Of a stretch of DNA of 9,098 nt, positions 4,352 through 9,098 are shown piece after piece. Location: contig JBJXGC010000207.1 in the NCBI GenBank assembly GCA_046154545.1, forward strand, positions 1 to 9,098. The letters run 5' to 3'. The position numbers and the translations under genes were made by a program. The DNA is from JBJXGC01 sp046154545. GTDB lineage: Bacteria; Chloroflexota; Dehalococcoidia; Tepidiformales; Tepidiformaceae. The notes beneath the pieces are model-generated. The model was not told the DNA's origin. It made no database searches and saw only the letters and a list, made by a program, of their open reading frames with translations. The number at the start of each line of letters is the position of its first letter. The stretch's first letter is position 1.

Positions 4352-5773
4352 TTGTTCTTCAGACGAAAGCGTGAAGCGCAGACGGCCGATACGCCGCCTG
4401 CCCCGCACGGAGCGGTGGCCATCCTCGAACGGCCGGCCGCCCCCCCTCAGCCCATCACCACCACAACCACAACCGAGGGCGACAATGGCGCTCCCGCTCC
4501 TTCCGAGCGGAGCCGCCGCCGGCGCAGCCGCGGCCCCCGCCGCGACGGTACCGCCACCCAGGAACAGCCCGGCGCCGACACCCCTGAACTACCTCGCCCC
4601 GTCGCCGCCCACTCAGAGCACTTCCGTGCCCTCGGCGTGGATGCCGTCGGCCTCGACGCCATCGCCTCGCTCGGTTACGACCGGCCGACGCCCATCCAGG
4701 AAGCCGCGCTTCCCCTCCTCAATGACGGTGGCGACCTCGTCGGCATCGCCCAGACCGGCACCGGCAAGACCATCGCCTTCGGCCTGCCCCTCGCCCGGAC
4801 CATCGACCCGAGCGTGGAAGCGGTCCAGGCGATCGTCCTCGTGCCAACGCGTGAACTCGCGGCCCAGGTGCGCGATGTCATGGACCTCCTCGGACGGTTC
4901 TACGGCTTCCACGTCCTCGGGCTCATGGGCGGCAGCCGCGTCGCGACCGACCTTCGCGCCCTCGAACGCGGCACCCACGTCGTCGTCGGCACGCCCGGCC
5001 GCGTCATCGACCATCTCCAGCGCGGCACCCTCGACCTCCGCAACGTCCACTTTGTCGTCCTCGACGAGGCCGACCAGATGCTCGACATCGGCTTCGCCCG
5101 CGACATCGACCGCATCCTCCGGAACGTGCCGAAGGAGCGCCAGACCGCCCTCTTCAGCGCCACCATGCCCGAGAGCATCAGCCGGATCGTCTACCGCTAT
5201 ATGCGGGACGCCCGCCGCGTGAGCATCACGCCCGAGAAGAAGACGGTCGAGAACGTCGTCCAGCAGTACTGCGAAGTGGCCGAACGCGACAAGATCCGGG
5301 CCCTCCAGCACCTCTACGAAACGACCGACCTCGGCCGCTCGCTCATCTTCCGCCGCACCAAGATCGGCGTCGATCGGTTGACCGAGCAGCTCCAGCGGAA
5401 CGGCATCGCCGCCCGCGCCATCCATGGCGACCTCCGCCAGGGCGAGCGCGATCGGGTGATGGCGGACTTCAAGAGTGGCAACCTCCAATTCCTCATCGCC
5501 ACCAACGTGGCGGCCCGCGGCCTCGACATCCCCGACATCGAACACGTCATCAACTACGACGTGCCCCAGAACGCCGAGGAGTACATCCATCGCATCGGCC
5601 GCACCGCCCGCGCCGGCAAGCGCGGCCTCGCCATCACCTTCGTCGGCGAGTGGGAACTCGAAGAGTGGGACCGCATCGTCACGACAGTCGGCGCCGACCG
5701 CATGGACCACCTGAAGATCCCGCCCCGCGCGGTCTCGATGGGCGCTTCGCGAAGGGCAGAGGCCACCGCCTAA
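4352..5773 (+). CDS. DEAD-box ATP-dependent RNA helicase
   Basis: This 473-residue superfamily 2 helicase unwinds short RNA duplexes with ATP and acts in RNA decay, ribosome assembly or cold adaptation. All core motifs are present: Q motif GYDRPTPIQ (Q116), motif I AQTGTGKT (133-140), Ia PTREL (165-169), Ib TPGR, II DEAD (238-241), III SAT (269-271), IV LIFRRTK, V ATNVAARGLD and VI HRIGRTAR (413-420). It is close to the RhlE/CshA/CsdA group. Before the core is a disordered extension of about 90 residues with six consecutive Thr (36-41) and an Arg-rich tract (51-64). The tail after motif VI is short (about 50 residues), so the basic RNA-binding arm is at the N-terminus rather than the C-terminus. 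The TTG start at 4352 is chosen because the frame has a stop at 4331-4333 and the next candidate, GTG 4415, would remove FFRRKR. AAAGGGA lies 12 nt before it. Confidence 0.93.
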   Translation: MFFRRKREAQTADTPPAPHGAVAILERPAAPPQPITTTTTTEGDNGAPAPSERSRRRRSRGPRRDGTATQEQPGADTPELPRPVAAHSEHFRALGVDAVGLDAIASLGYDRPTPIQEAALPLLNDGGDLVGIAQTGTGKTIAFGLPLARTIDPSVEAVQAIVLVPTRELAAQVRDVMDLLGRFYGFHVLGLMGGSRVATDLRALERGTHVVVGTPGRVIDHLQRGTLDLRNVHFVVLDEADQMLDIGFARDIDRILRNVPKERQTALFSATMPESISRIVYRYMRDARRVSITPEKKTVENVVQQYCEVAERDKIRALQHLYETTDLGRSLIFRRTKIGVDRLTEQLQRNGIAARAIHGDLRQGERDRVMADFKSGNLQFLIATNVAARGLDIPDIEHVINYDVPQNAEEYIHRIGRTARAGKRGLAITFVGEWELEEWDRIVTTVGADRMDHLKIPPRAVSMGASRRAEATA

Positions 5774-5784
5774 ACCCGGACTCG

Positions 5785-5842
5785 CGCGCCTATCCGCGGG
5801 CGCGGCCGCAGATCAAGGAGTCGCGCCCCTCCGTGGGCGCGG
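5785..5842 (+). repeat. Duplicated GC-rich hairpin after the helicase gene
   Basis: Two 21-nt units at 5785-5805 and 5822-5842 match at 18 of 21 positions. Each is itself a hairpin: CGCGCC with GGCGCG in the first, CGCGCCC with GGGCGCG (loop CTCCGT) in the second. They lie 12 and 49 bases past the helicase stop. Tandem terminators or an RNA 3'-end stabiliser are plausible, but neither has a T-run. Confidence 0.5.
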
Positions 5843-5927
5843 GTGGCCTTCGACCTCCAGGCGCGTCTCAGCACGGCCGCCTATCCCTGGGGAACAAATG
5901 GCGCTCCCCGAGCGTCTTGTTCTCCAG

Positions 5928-5978
5928 GGGCGCGGTCCGCGGGCGAACCTCCCGCCACCAACGTCCGCGGCCGCGCCC
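5928..5978. repeat. Large inverted repeat upstream of the first receptor gene
   Basis: The arm 5928-5942 (GGGCGCGGTCCGCGG) pairs with 5965-5978 (CCGCGGCCGCGCCC) with a single unpaired T at 5936 and a 22-nt loop. The repeat ends 14 bases before the proposed -10 box. It could end readthrough from the helicase gene or serve as a regulator-binding region. Confidence 0.5.
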
Positions 5979-5991
5979 TCAGTTCTTGATG

Positions 5992-6011
5992 TAGGGTGTG
6001 GCACGTGCCAC
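5992..6011 (+). promoter_or_regulatory. -10 box TAGGGT and 14-bp palindrome at the first receptor start
   Basis: TAGGGT (5992-5997) ends 7 nt before GTG 6005, a spacing that fits a leaderless transcript. The perfect palindrome GTGGCACGTGCCAC (5998-6011) is centred exactly at the start codon and would cover the transcription start. This is a good place for an autoregulatory operator bound by a dimeric HTH. No Shine-Dalgarno is present. Confidence 0.5.
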
Positions 6012-7651
6012 TCGTCGAACGTGACACCGCATACCCGGACGGCCTCACCCCCCCGGAGCGCCGTGTCCTCGACTACCTCCGCGAAGGGACGCTCGACGCC
6101 GAGATCGCCGTCCGCCTCGGCGTGCCCATCGGCGACGTCAAGGACCGCATCCAACGCATGCTCCAGAAGACGGGCCGGAGGACGCGAGCCGAGCTTGCGG
6201 TATGGGTGCCGGACGCACCGAGGGAGCCGGACCCACTCTCCGAAGCCATCATCGGCGAGTACGTCATCGGCCTGTACCCCGAGAGCGTCGCCCCTCAGGA
6301 CCGGCGCCGCCGCTGGGGCGTAGCCCTGGCGACAGTCGCGGCGATGCTCGCGATCGCGGCGGCCGCCTGGTTCACCTGGGCCCGCGAATCGCCCCCGCCA
6401 CAGTCGCCGCCGGCCCTCTACGACAGCGGGGAGCGCCTCGAGTACACCGAGGTCGTGGCTGCCGACGACGCCCGTCACGGCGCCGTGCCACCCGTACGCA
6501 CCGCGTCCGTCGCACTCATTGACGGCATTGAGGTCCGCGAATTCCGGTATGAGGATCCCGTTCCGTTCCCCGCGAACACCGCCATGATCGTGGCCATGGG
6601 CTGCTGGCAGTGCGACGGACCGGCTACCTCGCTCGTCCGCCTCTGGTCGGGCGGCGACGGTGGGGTGCGGACGACCGTTCTCTTTCAGCCCGAGCCCGGC
6701 GCCGGCGGGTTCATCAACTTCATCCGCTCCTACGCGGTCTCGCCGGACGGCAATTCACTCGCCGTCGCGCTCTGCTCGAAAGAACCCTGTCCCTGGCACG
6801 ATAGGACGGAACCTGGTGGCGAGCTGGCGATCCACTGGTCGGATGACGGCGGGGCTTCCTGGAGGATCGTTGGGGCGACGCCGGGCTGGAGTCAGATCGC
6901 CGCGGTCAATCGCCGAGGAGTCCTCATCGCCACGCCGGCCCTTGGGGCCGATGTCCCGGCAACAGCGGACTACCTCTATTTCCCCGGCGGCCCCGTAGTC
7001 TTCCCGCCGGTGTCCGGCAATGTCGTTCCGATAGGTGCCGCCGGGGATAGCGTCGCGTGGGCTGTACTGCCCAATGGACCGCTGATCCTCCCGGGCGGGG
7101 GTACAGCCGACTGGTTCTCCGGGCTGCGGCAGGTCGTTTCTCTCCTGCCGGGTCTGCACGCCGGCTATCACATCGCCTGGCAGATGGGCGGCAATTCGGC
7201 GCCGATCTCATACATCGGCTTCATTGGGGACCAGGGCCGCCTCCGGAGCGCAGCGCGGTTGCCCCTCGGGAACGGGCCTGCCCAGCTCGGAGGCCTGATC
7301 GACAACTTTCACCTCGCCGGGAACGCGCCTGTCCCGGTCCCCGGCGGCGGCTACGCCTGGTCGCCGGTGATCTTCACTCCCAGCGGGCCCACGATCACGC
7401 CGATCATCGGGCCATTCGAAGAAGGTGGAAGGAACCTCATCCTCGCCGTAAGTGGCGGCCCCTTCGCGGAAGTGAACACGCCCGGCGATTGCCTGAACCT
7501 TCGCAACGAGCCCGGCGGCGAACCGTCCGAATGCCTCCCCGATAAAGCCCTTGTCCGCCCTGGTCCCGAGCAGGACGGGTGGATGCAGGTCACGAAGATG
7601 GCCGGCGAGCCGGCAACCGGCTGGGTGAAGCTGGAGTACCTGGTCAGGTGA
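6005..7651 (+). CDS. Membrane-anchored LuxR-type HTH receptor with Asp-box and SH3 domains
   Basis: In this 548-residue protein, residues 14-66 are a LuxR/GerE-type HTH (LTPPERRVLDYLREGTLDAE, VRLGVPIGDVKDRIQRML). Residues 104-126 form one transmembrane helix (WGVALATVAAMLAIAAAAWF). About 360 extracytoplasmic residues follow. These hold a cysteine pair C200/C203 (GCWQC), a second pair C257/C262 (ALCSKEPC), and a sialidase-type Asp-box SDDGGASW (279-286), which suggests β-propeller blades. The C-terminus (about 490-548) is a bacterial SH3 domain (GDCLNLRNEPGG, ECLPDKALV, WVKLEYL). With the HTH inside and the propeller outside, it looks like a one-component membrane transcription regulator. No enzymatic residues were recognised. 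GTG 6005 is preferred over GTG 5996 because of the promoter spacing. A paralogue follows 73 bases downstream. The domain order is seen directly; the ligand and target genes are unknown. Confidence 0.82.
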   Translation: MPLVERDTAYPDGLTPPERRVLDYLREGTLDAEIAVRLGVPIGDVKDRIQRMLQKTGRRTRAELAVWVPDAPREPDPLSEAIIGEYVIGLYPESVAPQDRRRRWGVALATVAAMLAIAAAAWFTWARESPPPQSPPALYDSGERLEYTEVVAADDARHGAVPPVRTASVALIDGIEVREFRYEDPVPFPANTAMIVAMGCWQCDGPATSLVRLWSGGDGGVRTTVLFQPEPGAGGFINFIRSYAVSPDGNSLAVALCSKEPCPWHDRTEPGGELAIHWSDDGGASWRIVGATPGWSQIAAVNRRGVLIATPALGADVPATADYLYFPGGPVVFPPVSGNVVPIGAAGDSVAWAVLPNGPLILPGGGTADWFSGLRQVVSLLPGLHAGYHIAWQMGGNSAPISYIGFIGDQGRLRSAARLPLGNGPAQLGGLIDNFHLAGNAPVPVPGGGYAWSPVIFTPSGPTITPIIGPFEEGGRNLILAVSGGPFAEVNTPGDCLNLRNEPGGEPSECLPDKALVRPGPEQDGWMQVTKMAGEPATGWVKLEYLVR

Positions 7652-7680
7652 GAAGGGGCATCGTGCTGGTCCCGCGAACG

Positions 7681-7714
7681 ATCGGCCAGCGCCGCCCTCG
7701 GCCCGATGTAAGCT
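7681..7714 (+). promoter_or_regulatory. Promoter region of the second receptor gene
   Basis: TAAGCT (7709-7714) ends 10 nt before the ATG at 7725, with GATGTA just as at 5988-5993 in front of the first receptor. ATCGGCC (7681-7687) and GGCCCGAT (7700-7707) form an imperfect inverted repeat directly upstream of the box. There is no Shine-Dalgarno. It suggests a separate, near-leaderless promoter under possible operator control. Confidence 0.4.
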
Positions 7715-7724
7715 GGGCGACGCG

Positions 7725-9098
7725 ATGACCGGCGAAAGCGGCGGCTACCCGGATGACCTCACCCCAGCCGAGCGGCGTGTGTTTGACCACGTGCGAGCCG
7801 GCACGCTCGACGCTGAGACCGCGGTCCGCCTCGGCATCCCCATTGGCGACGTGAAGGAGCGGGTTGCGAGCATCTTGCGCAAGACGGGGATGCGAGAACG
7901 GGCCGAGCTGGTCACCTGGCGTCCCGGTCCGGCAGCCGCGGAGGCGCCCGCTGGTACGGAAGCAGCGCCCGGGATGGCGGCAAGCCAGGAGGAGCCACTA
8001 CGGGGGAGGCGCGGGCTCCAATTCGTCCTCGCCGGTGTGGCGCTGGCCGCCGCCATCGCCGCGGTCGTTCTCTTCGCCGGCGGCGGCGTCCAGGATGAAC
8101 CGGTGCGGGCGGCGCCAGGGCCCGCCGAGTCGATCCTCAACATCGGCATGTCGGCCTCCGACACGGCCGCCGTAGTCGCGTCACTGAACGGCTACACGTT
8201 CGTGATCGCGCGCGGCGCGGCTGGGGCCACACCTGGCGCCGAGGCGGCACCAACAAAATCAGTTGGCGGGATCGAGGCCCAGCCATTCGCTTTCGAGGCC
8301 GCTGCAATCCCCCGAAACATGATGCTCATCGCAGCCACGGGGTGCCCCGAATGTGGCGAACGGGTGACTTCACTCATGCGCATGTGGTGGGATTCGCGCG
8401 GCACGCTCCACCAGCGGACGGTATTCGACGCGCTCGGTTACGGCCAGGCGTTCACTCCGTACATTGAGTCCTACGCCGCTACGTCAGACGCAACCCACTT
8501 GGCCGTCGCCCTGTGCACGAAGGGCATCTGCGGGTTGTCCGGTCCCGAATCGGAAGGCGCCGAGATCACGATCGTCCGGTCGCTCAACGGCGGAGCAACG
8601 TGGTTCGAAGATGGGACGTTCCCGGGGGACGCAACGATCGTCGGGTTAAGCGCCCAGAACGGCATCCTTATCGGCCGGCCGGTGGAACTTCCCGCCAGCG
8701 TCACGGGCAGCTATTCGTACTACCCCGGCGCCAGGCCAGCCCCGGCGCCCGGGCCGAGCCTCAGCCCGATCGTGATCGGCGGCGCGGGGACCGCCTGGGC
8801 CGCCGACCGCGGAGCGCCCCTGTTCCTTCCTGGGGCTGTCCAGGTACGCTGGCTCACCGCTCGCGACCGCCCGCTGTCGATCCTCCCGGGCCTCCGTGGG
8901 GGGTTCCACATCGCCTGGACGAGGGACGCCGACATTGCGCGGCTAACGCATTCGTTCGCCGGGTTCATTGGCGACGATGGGGAACTCAAAAGCGCGGCCT
9001 GGTCGCCCTACCCGGGCCTGCGCGTCGCAGGCCTCATCGACAATTCCACGCTCGTTGGCATCGCCGGGGTGCCAATCGCGGAAGAGCCGGGCTTTCGG
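7725..9098 (+). CDS. Second membrane-anchored LuxR-type HTH receptor, paralogue, cut by the window end
   Basis: The frame is open from ATG 7725 to the last base, giving 458 residues with no stop. Layout matches the preceding gene. The HTH is LTPAERRVFDHVRAGTLDAE, VRLGIPIGDVKERVASIL (about 12-65). A longer Ala/Pro/Glu-rich linker follows, then a transmembrane helix at about 98-119 (LQFVLAGVALAAAIAAVVLF), then the extracytoplasmic domain. The cysteine pairs are C207/C210 (GCPEC) and C264/C269 (ALCTKGIC), with exactly the same 57-residue offset as in the paralogue. The Asp-box is degenerate (SLNGGATW, 286-293, Asn for Asp). Shared segments include GLRGGFHIAW, GFIGDDGELKSAA and GLIDN. The C-terminus, where the paralogue has its SH3 domain, lies beyond the window. 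Divergence of the ectodomain suggests a different ligand. The architecture is clear; the function is inferred. Confidence 0.8.
   Translation, partial: MTGESGGYPDDLTPAERRVFDHVRAGTLDAETAVRLGIPIGDVKERVASILRKTGMRERAELVTWRPGPAAAEAPAGTEAAPGMAASQEEPLRGRRGLQFVLAGVALAAAIAAVVLFAGGGVQDEPVRAAPGPAESILNIGMSASDTAAVVASLNGYTFVIARGAAGATPGAEAAPTKSVGGIEAQPFAFEAAAIPRNMMLIAATGCPECGERVTSLMRMWWDSRGTLHQRTVFDALGYGQAFTPYIESYAATSDATHLAVALCTKGICGLSGPESEGAEITIVRSLNGGATWFEDGTFPGDATIVGLSAQNGILIGRPVELPASVTGSYSYYPGARPAPAPGPSLSPIVIGGAGTAWAADRGAPLFLPGAVQVRWLTARDRPLSILPGLRGGFHIAWTRDADIARLTHSFAGFIGDDGELKSAAWSPYPGLRVAGLIDNSTLVGIAGVPIAEEPGFR

Noticed and set aside
4154..4408. Minus-strand frames of 78-84 codons across the helicase leader
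   Set aside because: There is no family motif and no Shine-Dalgarno; the region is better explained as promoter and leader of the helicase.
4613..5710. 365-codon open frame on the minus strand under the helicase
   Set aside because: It is the mirror of a strongly conserved DEAD-box gene in GC-rich DNA; the translation is a low-complexity Asp/Glu/Ala/Val-rich shadow without domain signature.
1..9098. CRISPR array, tRNA, rRNA or insertion sequence
   Set aside because: No regularly spaced repeat of suitable length, cloverleaf or rRNA-like stretch, transposase frame or terminal inverted repeats were found by eye.

Overview
The window is high-GC bacterial DNA with dense, short-spaced genes, and no rRNA, tRNA, CRISPR array or transposase was seen. 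The lineage cannot be fixed from sequence alone. The LuxR-type HTH–VOC fusion, the Cys-containing bacterial SH3 domain, the DUF3696-type ATPase and probable leaderless promoters would fit a Chloroflexota bacterium or a similar high-GC phylum. This assignment is low-confidence inference.

Layout. (1) 1-908, + strand: the C-terminal end of an AAA/ABC-like ATPase of the DUF3696 type overlaps by 4 nt a PIN-like nuclease gene. This is a two-gene ATPase plus nuclease cassette of the sort seen in defence systems. (2) 906-933: a stem-loop containing both converging stop codons, probably a bidirectional terminator. (3) 2474-931, - strand: a crotonase-family protein lacking the usual catalytic glutamates overlaps by 4 nt a membrane protein built from four repeats of about 47 residues. 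(4) 2549-3374, + strand: a decayed toxin-antitoxin patch. It holds a Phd/YefM-type antitoxin broken by a +1 frameshift, a VapC-like start that degenerates after about 8 codons, and a second, chimeric antitoxin-like ORF that carries the same C-terminal module on a different N-terminus. (5) 3390-3430: a short CTTGGCGG repeat cluster. (6) 3509-4138: a LuxR-type HTH fused to a VOC domain, with an internal Shine-Dalgarno and ATG that could also make the VOC domain alone. (7) 4141-5773: a structured leader of about 180 nt and a DEAD-box RNA helicase. (8) 5785-5978: two copies of a GC-rich hairpin followed by a large inverted repeat. (9) 6005-9098: two tandem paralogous receptors with the order LuxR-type HTH, single transmembrane helix, then an extracytoplasmic domain with an Asp-box and two conserved cysteine pairs. 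The second runs off the window.

Two themes stand out. The tandem HTH–TM–Asp-box proteins look like one-component membrane receptors that could bind DNA directly while sensing something outside the membrane. Several + strand genes also lack a Shine-Dalgarno but have a TAnnnT hexamer ending 6-10 nt before the start codon, which suggests leaderless or near-leaderless transcription. The helicase and the crotonase genes instead have leaders and purine-rich ribosome binding sites.
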